Source: Gordonia sp. PP30 (lineage in GTDB: Bacteria; Actinomycetota; Actinomycetes; Mycobacteriales; Mycobacteriaceae). From it: a DNA stretch of 64,000 nucleotides. This document shows positions 8,659 to 18,282 of the stretch, one piece after another. Under the pieces are notes generated by a model. It saw nothing but the letters and a program-made list of their open reading frames with translations, ran no database searches and had not been told where the DNA came from. The first letter of the stretch is position 1. Every line of letters begins with the position of its first letter. The stretch covers positions 1,984,001 to 2,048,000 of the forward strand of contig NZ_CP095864.1 in assembly GCF_023100845.1 (NCBI RefSeq). The letters are read 5' to 3'. The translations under genes were made by a program, and so were the position numbers.

Positions 8659-8760
8659 ACGTCACCCCTTTGTTGTCGTGGACGTCCCCCTCGTCTCTAT
8701 CACACCCGCGGCGGGCGGACGGTGCGGCTCACCGCGACACGGCCGGCCCCGCCTCACGCA

Positions 8761-8793
8761 CCGAGCCCGGACCCGCGCGGGGTCCGGGCTCGG
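8761..8793 (-). terminator. Strong hairpin downstream of glcB
   Basis: CCGAGCCCGGACCC (8761-8774) and GGGTCCGGGCTCGG (8780-8793) form a perfect 14-bp stem with a 5-nt loop. It begins 19 nt beyond the glcB stop codon. No T-tract follows on the minus strand, as is usual for high-GC actinobacterial terminators. Confidence 0.7.
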
Positions 8794-8811
8794 CGCGCGG
8801 CTACGCCTGGA

Positions 8812-10983
8812 TCAGGCGTTCGCGGCCTTGTACTCGCGGCGCGCGGCGTGCAGCAGAGGCTCGGTGTAGCCGCTCGGCTGCACCGCACCCTGCAGGATCA
8901 GCGCCTTGGCGGCCTGGAACGCGATGTTCGAATCGAAGTCCGGGGCCATCGGCCGGTAGTCCGGGTCGCCGGCGTTCTGCCGGTCGACGACGGGGGCCAT
9001 CCGCTCGAGCGCGGCGACGATCTCGTCCTCGGTCACGATGCCGTGCGCCAGCCAGTTGGCCAGCAGCTGGCTGGAGATCCGCAGGGTGGCGCGGTCCTCC
9101 ATCAGGGCGACGTCGTGGATGTCGGGCACCTTGGAGCAGCCGACGCCGTGGTCGATCCAGCGGACCACGTAGCCGAGGATCGACTGGCAGTTGTTGTCCA
9201 GCTCCTCGCGCTTCTCCTCATCGCTCCAGTTCGGGTCGGCGGCGAGCGGGATGGTGAGGATCTCCTCGATGGTCTTCGGGTCGCGCTTGGCGATCTCGTC
9301 CTGGCGCTCGAAGACGTCCACCTCGTGGTAGTGCAGCGCGTGCAGGGTCGCGGCGGTCGGCGACGGCACCCACGCGGTGTTGGCACCGGCCATCGGGTGA
9401 CCGATCTTCTGCTCGAGCATGTCGTGCATCAGATCCGGCATGGCCCACATGCCCTTGCCGATCTGCGCCTTGTGCTGGAGGCCGGCGGCCAGACCGGTGT
9501 CGACGTTCCAGTCCTCGTAGGCCTTGATCCAGGTCTGCTGCTTCATGTCGGCCTTGCGGACCATCGGCCCGGCCTTCATCGAGGTGTGGATCTCGTCGCC
9601 GGTGCGGTCGAGGAAGCCGGTGTTGATGAACACCACGCGCTCGGAGGCGGCGTTGATCGCGGCCTTCAGGTTGGCGGTGGTCCGGCGCTCCTCGTCCATG
9701 ATGCCGACCTTGAGGGTGTTGCGGGGCAGGCCGAGGACGTCCTCGACGCGGCCGAACAGCTCCGAGGTGAAGGCCACCTCGTCGGGACCGTGCATCTTCG
9801 GCTTCACGATGTAGATCGAGCCGGTCCGCGAGTTCTGCAGCCCCTCGGCGCTCATGCCGTGGATACCGATCGCCGAGGTGACCAGCGCGTCCAGGATGCC
9901 CTCCGGGACCTCGTTGCCGTCGGCGTCGAGGATGGCCGGGTTGGTCATCAGGTGGCCGACGTTGCGGACGAACAGCAGCGAGCGGCCGTGCAGCTCCACT
10001 GGCTGCCCGTCGCGCCCGGTGTAGACGCGGTTCGGGTTCAGCACACGGGTGAAGGTCTTGCCGCCCTTGGTGACCTCCTCGGCCAGGTCGCCCTTGTTCA
10101 GGCCGAGCCAGTTGGTGTAGCCGAGGACCTTGTCGTCGGCGTCGACCGCGGCGACCGAGTCCTCGAAGTCCATGATCGTGGTGACCGCGGACTCCAGTTC
10201 GACGTCCTTGACTCCGGCCTTGTCGGTGGAACCGATGGGGGAGTTCGGGTCGAAGAGGATGTCGATGTGCAGGCCGTGGTGGCGCAGCAGGATCGACGAC
10301 GGCGCCAGCGCGTCGCCGGTGTAGCCGATGAACGCGTCCGGATCGGCGAACGTGGTGACCTCGGTGTCGTCGCCGAGAACCACATCGACCTTGTCGCCGT
10401 CGACGACGTACTTGGTGGCGTCGGCGTGGCTGCCGTTCTCCAGCGGGACCGCCTGGTCGAGGAAGGCCTTGGCGAAGGCGATCACCTTGTCGCCGCGGAC
10501 CTTGTTGTACGACGAGCCCTTCTCGGCCCCGTCGGTCTCCGGGATGGCGTCGGTGCCGTACAGCGCGTCGTACAGCGATCCCCAGCGGGCGTTCGACGCG
10601 TTCAGCGCGAAGCGCGCGTTGAGCACCGGGACCACCAGCTGCGGGCCCGCGGTGTCGGTGATCTCGACGTCGACGTTCGAGGTGGTGATCTGGAAGTCGG
10701 CGGGCGGCTCGACGAGGTAGCCGATCTCCTTCAGGAACGCCAGGTAGGTGTCCTGGTCGACGGCACCCGGGTTCGCGGTATGCCACGCGTCGAGCTTGGC
10801 CTGGAGCTCGTCGCGGACGGCGAGCAGTTCACGGTTGCGCGGCGCGAGGTCGTTGATGACGCCCGCGGCACCGGCCCAGAAGGCATCGGGGTCTACACCG
10901 GTGCCCGGCAGCGCCTGGTCGTTCACGAAGTCGTACAGCACCTTCGCGACCTGCAATCCATGGACGTTGACGCGTTCGGTCAT
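8812..10983 (-). CDS. glcB: Malate synthase G
   Basis: A 723-residue cytosolic malate synthase of the G isoform, condensing glyoxylate with acetyl-CoA to malate in the glyoxylate shunt. Length and sequence fit the actinobacterial enzyme (about 741 residues in M. tuberculosis). Visible family segments include [62 protein letters not shown], a [16 protein letters not shown] run, [15 protein letters not shown] and [19 protein letters not shown] 10983 has AGAAGGG upstream and overlaps the preceding gene's TGA as ATGA. A strong hairpin follows the stop codon. It opens a block collinear with Rv1837c onward. Confidence 0.95.
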   Translation of the reverse strand: MTERVNVHGLQVAKVLYDFVNDQALPGTGVDPDAFWAGAAGVINDLAPRNRELLAVRDELQAKLDAWHTANPGAVDQDTYLAFLKEIGYLVEPPADFQITTSNVDVEITDTAGPQLVVPVLNARFALNASNARWGSLYDALYGTDAIPETDGAEKGSSYNKVRGDKVIAFAKAFLDQAVPLENGSHADATKYVVDGDKVDVVLGDDTEVTTFADPDAFIGYTGDALAPSSILLRHHGLHIDILFDPNSPIGSTDKAGVKDVELESAVTTIMDFEDSVAAVDADDKVLGYTNWLGLNKGDLAEEVTKGGKTFTRVLNPNRVYTGRDGQPVELHGRSLLFVRNVGHLMTNPAILDADGNEVPEGILDALVTSAIGIHGMSAEGLQNSRTGSIYIVKPKMHGPDEVAFTSELFGRVEDVLGLPRNTLKVGIMDEERRTTANLKAAINAASERVVFINTGFLDRTGDEIHTSMKAGPMVRKADMKQQTWIKAYEDWNVDTGLAAGLQHKAQIGKGMWAMPDLMHDMLEQKIGHPMAGANTAWVPSPTAATLHALHYHEVDVFERQDEIAKRDPKTIEEILTIPLAADPNWSDEEKREELDNNCQSILGYVVRWIDHGVGCSKVPDIHDVALMEDRATLRISSQLLANWLAHGIVTEDEIVAALERMAPVVDRQNAGDPDYRPMAPDFDSNIAFQAAKALILQGAVQPSGYTEPLLHAARREYKAANA

Positions 10984-11933
10984 GGCAACCCTTCTGTCGG
11001 CCGTGTTCTTGACACCGCCATCCTACTAGGCGCCTGGTGAAAGGTACTTTCCGGTAGGAGGTGACGGCAGACACCGCGGACCCGTTCCCGCAGTTCCGCG
11101 CCGCGCCGGGCGAGGGCGGTCTGGCGGCGGACGTAGTCCGCCCGGCCCGCGGGAGTCTCGATGGGCACCGCGCGGTAGCCGAGCGACGACAGGTCGTACG
11201 GGCTGGCCTCCATATCGAGAGTGCGGGCGTCCAGGGCCAGTGCGAACGACGCGGCCAGCAGTTCGCCGTCGACCAGCGGCCCCAGTTTCAGGCAGTGCCG
11301 GTACAGGTCCATGGTCGCGTGCAGGCAGCCGGGCTGTTCGTGGTCGCGCTGGGTGTCCCGGGACAGGGCGGTCGCGTTGCGGCCCACCGCCTCCGGGGTG
11401 AAGAAGCGGAATGCGTCGTAGTGGGTACAGCGCAGCGGCATCGACTCGACGACGGCGTCGGTGCCCGCGGCGCCGAGCCGCAACGGCAGCGGATGCCGCG
11501 TGTCGGTGTCCCGGTAGACCATCGCCCACTCGTGCAGGCCGAAACAGCCGAAGCGGGCGGGCCGCGACGCGGTGGCCCCGGTGAGTCCGGCGATCGCGCC
11601 GATCAGCGAGGCACGGGCGTCGCGGAACTCCCCGGTCACGGCCACCGTGCCGTCGTCGCGGCGGGCGTAACCGGCCAGCGTCAGATACTCGTCGCCGTGC
11701 TCCAGGGCCGTCCCGAACCCGGGATGCCAGCGGGTCACCTGGATCGGCCGCGCCGAGTAGTAGGTGAACAGGAAGTCGATCACCGGGTGTTTGATGCCGC
11801 GCTTCCGGCCGGCCAGGTAGGGCCCGATCAGGGCGTCGACGCGGGCGGCGTGGGCCGCGGCCCGGGCACGCCAGACGGGCTCGGGCAGCGTGTCGGGGGT
11901 CGTTTCGACACGGTTCGTCACTTCGTTCCTCAC
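10980..11933 (-). CDS. Conserved actinobacterial protein, sometimes annotated as 3-methyladenine DNA glycosylase
   Basis: A protein of about 317 residues with [15 protein letters not shown] near residue 22, then [15 protein letters not shown] and [14 protein letters not shown]. This pattern is shared by a widespread actinobacterial family often labelled 3-methyladenine DNA glycosylase, but no helix-hairpin-helix glycosylase motif is visible, so that function is doubtful. The only in-frame starts are GTG at 11933 or GTG at 11921. Both lie inside the dispersed repeat 11891-11936, so the first residues ([14 protein letters not shown]) are repeat-derived. The stop overlaps glcB's start as ATGA, suggesting coupling. 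The function is not known. Confidence 0.7.
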   Translation of the reverse strand: MRNEVTNRVETTPDTLPEPVWRARAAAHAARVDALIGPYLAGRKRGIKHPVIDFLFTYYSARPIQVTRWHPGFGTALEHGDEYLTLAGYARRDDGTVAVTGEFRDARASLIGAIAGLTGATASRPARFGCFGLHEWAMVYRDTDTRHPLPLRLGAAGTDAVVESMPLRCTHYDAFRFFTPEAVGRNATALSRDTQRDHEQPGCLHATMDLYRHCLKLGPLVDGELLAASFALALDARTLDMEASPYDLSSLGYRAVPIETPAGRADYVRRQTALARRGAELRERVRGVCRHLLPESTFHQAPSRMAVSRTRPTEGLP

Positions 11934-12145
11934 CGGCTCAACGGGCTATCCGGGATTTCGTCACTTCGTTCCTCACCGGCGGGGCGGGCTATCCGGGATT
12001 TCGTCACTTGTTGACAGCCCTTTGAGCCGACCCGAGGCTGTTTGCAGCCCTTTGAGCCGCCTCGAGGCGCTAGCCGAGGGGCGTGTCGAAAAGACCTTCT
12101 GTCGGGGGTCGTTTCGACACGGTTCGTCACTTCGTTCCTCACCGG
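11891..12145. repeat. Cluster of dispersed repeats with exact 46-bp direct copies
   Basis: Positions 11891-11936 and 12100-12145 are the same 46 bp (TGTCGGGGGTCGTTTCGACA at the left end). Between them are further degenerate units: ATTTCGTCACTT appears twice, CAGCCCTTTGAGCC twice and a GTGTCGAAAAGA inverted end at 12083. The whole stretch 11934-12242 is non-coding, apart from the repeat-borne start of the upstream gene on the minus strand. The units share the GTTTCGACACGG end with the elements at 1812 and 3299. Confidence 0.8.
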
Positions 12146-12242
12146 CGGGGCGGGCTATCCGGGGTTTCGTCACTTGTTTACAGTCCTTTGAGCCGACTCG
12201 AAAAGACTCGCTGACGGCGGGGCGGGCAGGGGACACGCTCGG

Positions 12243-13322
12243 TCATGCCATGCGGTGGGTGGCGTCGCGGAGGTTGCCGACGAAGGCCTCGGCCAGGTCG
12301 GCGAGGGCGATCACTCCGATCAGGGTGCCCGTCTCGTCGGCGACGCCGCCCATGTGCGCGCTCTGGCGGCGCAGGACCGCCGCGGCCTCGTCGAGCGGGG
12401 TGGTGGCCGGCACCCGCGGCAGCGGCCGGATCTTGTCCCGGCCCAGCACGCTGTCCGGGCCCAGATCCTCGTCCAGGATGTCGTCGAGCACATCCTTGAG
12501 GTGCAGGTATCCGATATAGGTCCCGTCGAGTCCGAGCACCGGGAAGCGCGAGTAGCCGGTCTCCCGGACCGCACGCTCCACGTCGCCCAGCCGCGGGCCG
12601 AGGCGGCCGGTGGTGGCGCTGACCGCGGCCTGGACGGCGCGGACCCGGCTGAGCGGGATCATCACCTCGGCGACGGTCCGTTCCACGGTCTGCAGCGCGC
12701 GGGTGAGCCGCGCGTGCTCCTCGGCGTCGAGCAGTCCCAGTTCGCGGGACTCGCCGATCATCTGGGCCAGTTCGGTCTCGGTGACGGTCGACGACACCTC
12801 GTCCTTCGGCTGCACGCCGAACAGCCGGAGTGTGCCGTTGGCGAGGGCGTTGTAGAACCAGATGATCGGCCGGACCAGCCGGATGAACATCAGCTGCACC
12901 GGGATGAGCAGCATCGCGGCCCGCTCGGGGCCGGCCAGCGCGATGTTCTTCGGCACCATCTCGCCGAGCAGGATGTGCAGGATCACCACCAGGCTCAGCG
13001 CGATGACGAACGAGATCGGATGCAGCAGGCCGTGCGGGACCGACGCCCAGTGCAGCGGCTTCTCCAGCAGGTGGGCGATCGCCGGTTCGCCGACGCGGCC
13101 GAGCAGGATCGAGCAGATGGTGATGCCCAACTGCGAACCGGCCAGCATCAGGGACAGCTGTTCGGACGCCGTGATCACCGTGCGGGCGCGCTTCTTGCCG
13201 CTCTCCTCGAGAGCGACCAGGCGGTCGCGCCGCGCCGCGATGAGCGCGAATTCGGCGCCGACGAAGAAGGCGTTGGCGGCCAGCAGCACCAGGGTGAGAA
13301 CCACCCCCCAGAGATCACCCAC
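12243..13322 (-). CDS. CNNM/CorC-family (DUF21-CBS) membrane protein, second of pair
   Basis: A 359-residue HlyC/CorC-type protein with an N-terminal DUF21 region (several membrane segments to about residue 165, with ANAFFVGAEFALIAARRDRL and LGEMVPKNIALAGPER). Two CBS domains follow (about 200-330, with VAEVMIPLSRVRAV and SRFPVLGLDGTYIGYLHLKDVLDD). These proteins are linked to Mg2+/Co2+ handling or toxin-like functions by family resemblance. GTG 13322 is preferred because GTGGGTGA overlaps the stop of the preceding paralogue by 8 nt; an upstream in-frame start would extend it by 9 codons. It corresponds to Rv1841c by position. Confidence 0.85.
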   Translation of the reverse strand: MGDLWGVVLTLVLLAANAFFVGAEFALIAARRDRLVALEESGKKRARTVITASEQLSLMLAGSQLGITICSILLGRVGEPAIAHLLEKPLHWASVPHGLLHPISFVIALSLVVILHILLGEMVPKNIALAGPERAAMLLIPVQLMFIRLVRPIIWFYNALANGTLRLFGVQPKDEVSSTVTETELAQMIGESRELGLLDAEEHARLTRALQTVERTVAEVMIPLSRVRAVQAAVSATTGRLGPRLGDVERAVRETGYSRFPVLGLDGTYIGYLHLKDVLDDILDEDLGPDSVLGRDKIRPLPRVPATTPLDEAAAVLRRQSAHMGGVADETGTLIGVIALADLAEAFVGNLRDATHRMA

Positions 13323-14703
13323 GACCGGCCTCCTCGGCGGCGGCGTCACCGGAGGCGACTTCGATCGGGGTCAGCCACACCGCATCCACGCGGCGTCCGT
13401 CCATGGCGACGACGGTCGCCCGCCACGCCGTCTCCGGCTCGTCGTCGCGGTCGACGACGAGATGACGCGGCGGCAGGTCGACGATGTCGCCCACCCGCGG
13501 GATCGCGCCGAGCAGGAACATCACCTGCCCGCCGAGCGTCTCGTAGGCGCCGTCGGGGGCGCGGTAGCCGATCGCCTCGGCCACCTCGTCGACGCGGAGC
13601 AGACCCGAGCAGCGGAATCCGTTGCCGACGCGCGTCACCTCCGACTCCTCGTCGTCGTGCTCGTCGGTCACGTTGCCGAGGATCTCCTCGATCAGGTCCT
13701 CGGAGGTCACGATGCCCGCGGTGCCGCCGTATTCGTCGACCACCACGCAGATCTCCAGGCCGTCGGCCTTGATCCGTTCCATCAGGGCGTCGCCGTCCAG
13801 GCTGTCCGGAACGCGGGTCACCGGCCGGGCCAGTGACCGCAGCGAGACGGTGGTCTGTGCGTGCGGCGGCACCGTGAACGACTGTTTGATGTGCACCACG
13901 CCGACCAGATTGTCCAGGTCGCCGTCCTCGGCGATGAGGAACCGGGAGTGCCCGGTCTGCGAGGCCGCGGACACCAGGTCGCGGACGGTGTCGCCCGGTT
14001 CCAGGGCCTGCACCCGCACGCGAGGGGTCATCAGGTCGTCGGCGTTGAGCCCGCCGAAGCGCAGCGACCGGTCCACCAGGTGGGCGGTCTCCGGATCGAG
14101 CGCGCCGCGCAACGCCGAGTTGCGGACCAGCGCGCCGAGTTCGGCGGCCGACCGGGCGGACCCGAGTTCCTCGGTCGGTTCGACGCCGAGGCGCCGCACG
14201 ATCGCGTTCGCCGAGCCGTTGAGCCCGATGATCGCGGGCTTGAACACCGCCGAGAAGGCGGTCATCAGCCCGGCGGTGGCGCGGGCCACCCGCAGCGGCG
14301 CGGTGATCGCGAGATTCTTCGGGATCAGCTCACCGAGCACCATCGACAGTGAGGTCGCGATGATCAGGGCGAGCGCCAGGGACACGCCCGACGCCGCGCC
14401 GGCCGACAGCGGCAGATGTTTGAGCAGCGGGTCGAGCAGCTGCGCCAGTACCGGCTCGGCGAGGTAACCGGTGATCAGCGTGGTGATCGTGATGCCGAGC
14501 TGGGCGCCGGAGAGCTGGAACGACAGGGTGCGGTGGGCGCGGGCCACGGACCGGGCACGACGGTCCGCCGAGCGCGCGACGTCGTCGTTGACGGTCGAGC
14601 GCTCCAGCGCGGTGAGGGAGAACTCGGAGGCGACGAACAGTGCCGTGCCGAGGGTGAGGGCCAGAAAGCCGACGAGTTTGGCGAGGATCAGCGCGATCTC
14701 CAC
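13315..14703 (-). CDS. CNNM/CorC-family (DUF21-CBS-CorC_HlyC) membrane protein, first of pair
   Basis: A 462-residue paralogue of the next gene, with the complete three-part layout. DUF21 membrane domain: TALFVASEFSLTALERS at about 20-36, then LSMVLGELIPKNLAIT. CBS pair: DDLMTPRVRVQALE and VVVDEYGGTAGIVTSEDLIE. C-terminal CorC_HlyC domain: RVGNGFRCSGLLRVDEV onward. The VDEYGG motif is diagnostic of the family. Its start lies 9 nt after the guaB1 stop and its stop overlaps the next start, so guaB1 and both membrane proteins probably form one transcript. It corresponds to Rv1842c. A role in divalent-cation efflux is inferred from the family only. Confidence 0.88.
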   Translation of the reverse strand: MEIALILAKLVGFLALTLGTALFVASEFSLTALERSTVNDDVARSADRRARSVARAHRTLSFQLSGAQLGITITTLITGYLAEPVLAQLLDPLLKHLPLSAGAASGVSLALALIIATSLSMVLGELIPKNLAITAPLRVARATAGLMTAFSAVFKPAIIGLNGSANAIVRRLGVEPTEELGSARSAAELGALVRNSALRGALDPETAHLVDRSLRFGGLNADDLMTPRVRVQALEPGDTVRDLVSAASQTGHSRFLIAEDGDLDNLVGVVHIKQSFTVPPHAQTTVSLRSLARPVTRVPDSLDGDALMERIKADGLEICVVVDEYGGTAGIVTSEDLIEEILGNVTDEHDDEESEVTRVGNGFRCSGLLRVDEVAEAIGYRAPDGAYETLGGQVMFLLGAIPRVGDIVDLPPRHLVVDRDDEPETAWRATVVAMDGRRVDAVWLTPIEVASGDAAAEEAGRG

Positions 14704-14712
14704 GGACAGTGG

Positions 14713-16197
<1,485 letters not shown>

Positions 16198-17136
16198 TCA
16201 GTGCGAGACGAGGCGCTGCAACTCGGTGAGCCACGGGATGACGACGGCCAGCGTCGGCACCACCAGCAGGGCCGCGGCCAGCGTGTAGGCGGTGACCGAG
16301 ATCCGGCGGCGGCGATCCTGCGGACCGATCAGCCGGCGTACGCGGGTGATCGTGGTGGGACCGCCCACGGCCATCGCGCCGCGCGGGGCGGTCGCGTCGG
16401 CGCAGGCGACGAGGGCACGGCCCACGGTGGTGCGACCGGTCACCCGGACGGCCTGATCGTCGGCCAGCGCCTCGGCCAGCAGTTCGACGGCGCTCAGCGC
16501 CGAGCGGGACCGCACGAATCGGGGGAATGCCGCATGCAGGGCGATGAAGGCCTCCAGCACCAGGTCGTGCCGGGCGCGCAGGTGGGCGCGCTCGTGCTCG
16601 ATCACCGCGGCCAGTTCGTCGGCGGACAGCCGCGCGAGGACGCCCTCGGACAGCACCACCCGCGAGCGGAGCCCGGGCAGGCAGTAGGCCATCGGGACGG
16701 GGACGTCGAGCACCCGGATGTCGGCGCCGGCGTGCCGATGCAGGTCCACCCGGTCGACCAGGTCGATGAGGGTGCGGTGGCGCCGGCGGCGGGCCCGGGT
16801 GCGGGCGCCGATCCGCATCACGGTGACGGTCAGGCGCACCCCGATCACCAGAGTGGCGGCGAAGACCAGCATGTACACCGACCAGGTGAACCAGCCGAGC
16901 CGGTGGAGTTCGGCGCCGAGCGTGGTGGTGGGGGTGCCGTCGGGACCGGGGGCGAGCAGGTTGGCGGCGATCGCCAGGCCGGTGCTGAACGCGGAGAGCA
17001 CGGCGGCCAGTGCGATGGACTGCCAGAGGGTCATCGCGGCGCGGGGCGCGTACAGCGGCCACTCCGCGCGGGCGAGGGCTTCTGGGATCGGACCGACCAG
17101 CGCAACGGTGAGGATGCCGAACAGCAGCGCGGTCAT
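16198..17136 (-). CDS. M56-family membrane metallopeptidase (BlaR1-like)
   Basis: A 312-residue membrane protease with helices near the N-terminus, at about 35-60 and 85-110, and at the C-terminus. A cytoplasmic-side zinc protease domain has the HExxH motif in VIEHERAHLRARHD (about 193-206), followed by an EALADDQAV third-ligand region. There is no penicillin-sensor domain, unlike staphylococcal BlaR1. It follows blaI after 48 nt, the classic arrangement in which the protease inactivates the repressor. No beta-lactamase gene is nearby. It corresponds to Rv1845c. Confidence 0.85.
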   Translation of the reverse strand: MTALLFGILTVALVGPIPEALARAEWPLYAPRAAMTLWQSIALAAVLSAFSTGLAIAANLLAPGPDGTPTTTLGAELHRLGWFTWSVYMLVFAATLVIGVRLTVTVMRIGARTRARRRRHRTLIDLVDRVDLHRHAGADIRVLDVPVPMAYCLPGLRSRVVLSEGVLARLSADELAAVIEHERAHLRARHDLVLEAFIALHAAFPRFVRSRSALSAVELLAEALADDQAVRVTGRTTVGRALVACADATAPRGAMAVGGPTTITRVRRLIGPQDRRRRISVTAYTLAAALLVVPTLAVVIPWLTELQRLVSH

Positions 17137-17184
17137 CGAGGTTCCTTGCGGGTCTGGCGGACGTCGGTCGGGTCCAGCCTACCC

Positions 17185-17577
17185 TCAGCCGAGGGCGCGC
17201 TCGGCGGCTTCGAGTTCGTCGAGCGCCTCGCGCAGGGCCGCGGCCTCGTCGGCGCCGACACGGCCGACGAAGGAGACGAGGGCGGCATGCCGGGAATCGG
17301 GGGCATCGGCGGCGCGCAGCGCGTCGACCATGAGGCTGGCGACCAGGTCCTCACGCGGGCGCGTCGCGGTGTAGCGATGGGCGCGGTCGTCGCGGATCTG
17401 CGTGACCAGATCCTTCTTCGCCAGACGTTGCAGGACGGTCATCACCGTCGTGTACGCGAGCGTCCGGGTCTTGGCCAGCTCGGCGTGCACCTGCCGCACG
17501 GTCTGCGGGGTCGGCGACGCCCACAGCGTGTCCATCACGGCGCGCTCAAGATCTCCGAGTCCGTTCATCTTCTTCAT
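17185..17577 (-). CDS. blaI: BlaI/MecI/CopY-family winged-helix repressor
   Basis: A 130-residue DNA-binding repressor with the family core LGDLERAVMDTLWASPTPQTVRQVHAEL and AYTTVMTVLQRLAKKDLV in the N-terminal winged helix, then a helical dimerisation tail. ATG 17577 (MKKMNGL) is chosen for the GTGGGAG sequence about 10 nt upstream; ATG 17568 is an alternative. It is paired with the M56 peptidase gene, which probably cleaves it. The Rv1846c homologue represses itself, the peptidase and distant genes. No clear TACA/TGTA dyad was found upstream here. Divergent from an iron-box promoter. Confidence 0.9.
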   Translation of the reverse strand: MKKMNGLGDLERAVMDTLWASPTPQTVRQVHAELAKTRTLAYTTVMTVLQRLAKKDLVTQIRDDRAHRYTATRPREDLVASLMVDALRAADAPDSRHAALVSFVGRVGADEAAALREALDELEAAERALG

Positions 17578-17689
17578 TCTACGCCCGCTCCCACATTCTG
17601 ATTCCGGTCGTCCTCTCATCTAACGGACGACGGCCGCCAGGTGTTCCCGGCCGGCCGGCGAACCGTTGACCTCGGCGTTCCCGCCGGAG

Positions 17690-17718
17690 TTGACACCGAG
17701 GTAAGGCTAGCCTACATT
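17690..17718 (+). promoter_or_regulatory. Near-consensus sigma-A promoter with embedded IdeR/DtxR-type iron box
   Basis: TTGACA (17690-17695), a 17-nt spacer and TACATT (17713-17718) make an almost ideal vegetative promoter. The spacer carries AGGTAAGGCTAGCCTA (17699-17714), which fits the IdeR box TWAGGTWAGSCTWACCTWA at about 15 of 19 positions. Iron-loaded IdeR would sit between -35 and -10 and repress. The expected transcription start is near 17725. Confidence 0.8.
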
Positions 17719-17724
17719 ATCTCT

Positions 17725-17815
17725 CAGGGATCGCGAGAGTGTCCTGAGGGCTGCAGAGACCCCCGATCCTCACACGGTGATGACCCCCGGTGCATTCGCA
17801 CCGGGGGTCATCACC
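17725..17815 (+). ncRNA. mrsI: Candidate iron-responsive small RNA, MrsI-like
   Basis: No protein frame follows the iron-box promoter before a very strong hairpin: an 18-bp perfect stem (17776-17793 with 17798-17815) and ATTC loop. This ends a putative transcript of about 90 nt. A smaller 5' stem, CTCAGG (17723-17728) with CCTGAG (17743-17748), would expose a loop of about 14 nt. In M. tuberculosis the IdeR-controlled iron-sparing sRNA MrsI (ncRv11846) is named for its place beside Rv1846c. Here the same place, between blaI (Rv1846c) and the Rv1847-type thioesterase, holds this unit. Homology of the RNA itself is inferred from position, promoter and structure, not from sequence alignment. Confidence 0.7.
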
Positions 17816-17846
17816 GCTTCACGGCCGGGGTGTCTACGCTCGGTGC

Positions 17847-18263
17847 ATGGGAAACGAATCAGTCGCGGAATTCGGTGGCAGGGGACTCGACGGCCTGCTC
17901 GGCCTGCAGATCAGCGAGGCGAGCGGGGACGGGGTACGGGCCACCTTGGAGATCAGGCCCGACCACCACCAGCCGTTCGGCATCGTGAACGGCGGGGTGT
18001 ACTGCGCGGTCGCCGAGAGCACCGCGAGTATCAGTGGCTACTGCTGGTTACAGGAGACCGGCATGGGCGGCGCGGCCGTCGGCGCCAACAACAGCACCGA
18101 CTTCCTGCGTTCGATCAGCGAGGGCACGCTGCACATCAGCACCACGCCGATCCACCGCGGACGCCGCCAGCAGCTGTGGCAGGTCGACATGACCGACGGC
18201 GACGGCCGCCTGCTCGCTCAGTCGCGGGTGCGGCTGCAGAACATCGAACTGCCCGAGGGCTGA
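17847..18263 (+). CDS. PaaI-type hotdog-fold thioesterase
   Basis: A 138-residue single hotdog-fold thioesterase with the PaaI-like pattern HHQPFGIVNGGVYCAVAEST (about 47-66), in which HxxP..N-GG..A..E includes the catalytic residues, and NNSTDFLRS further on. It likely hydrolyses an aromatic or short acyl-CoA in the cytosol; the substrate is unknown. ATG 17847 is chosen since TACGCT at 17835-17840 lies 6 nt upstream, the spacing of a leaderless mRNA. The longer frame to 17790 would run into the sRNA hairpin. It is the Rv1847 counterpart. Confidence 0.85.
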   Translation: MGNESVAEFGGRGLDGLLGLQISEASGDGVRATLEIRPDHHQPFGIVNGGVYCAVAESTASISGYCWLQETGMGGAAVGANNSTDFLRSISEGTLHISTTPIHRGRRQQLWQVDMTDGDGRLLAQSRVRLQNIELPEG

Positions 18264-18282
18264 GGCCCCCGGGCGGCCCGGC

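Noticed and set aside
8314..11040. Open frame of over 900 codons on the plus strand opposite glcB
   Set aside because: It is a mirror of glcB codon usage, rich in Gly, Val, Arg and Asp, with no recognisable domain and no ribosome binding site.
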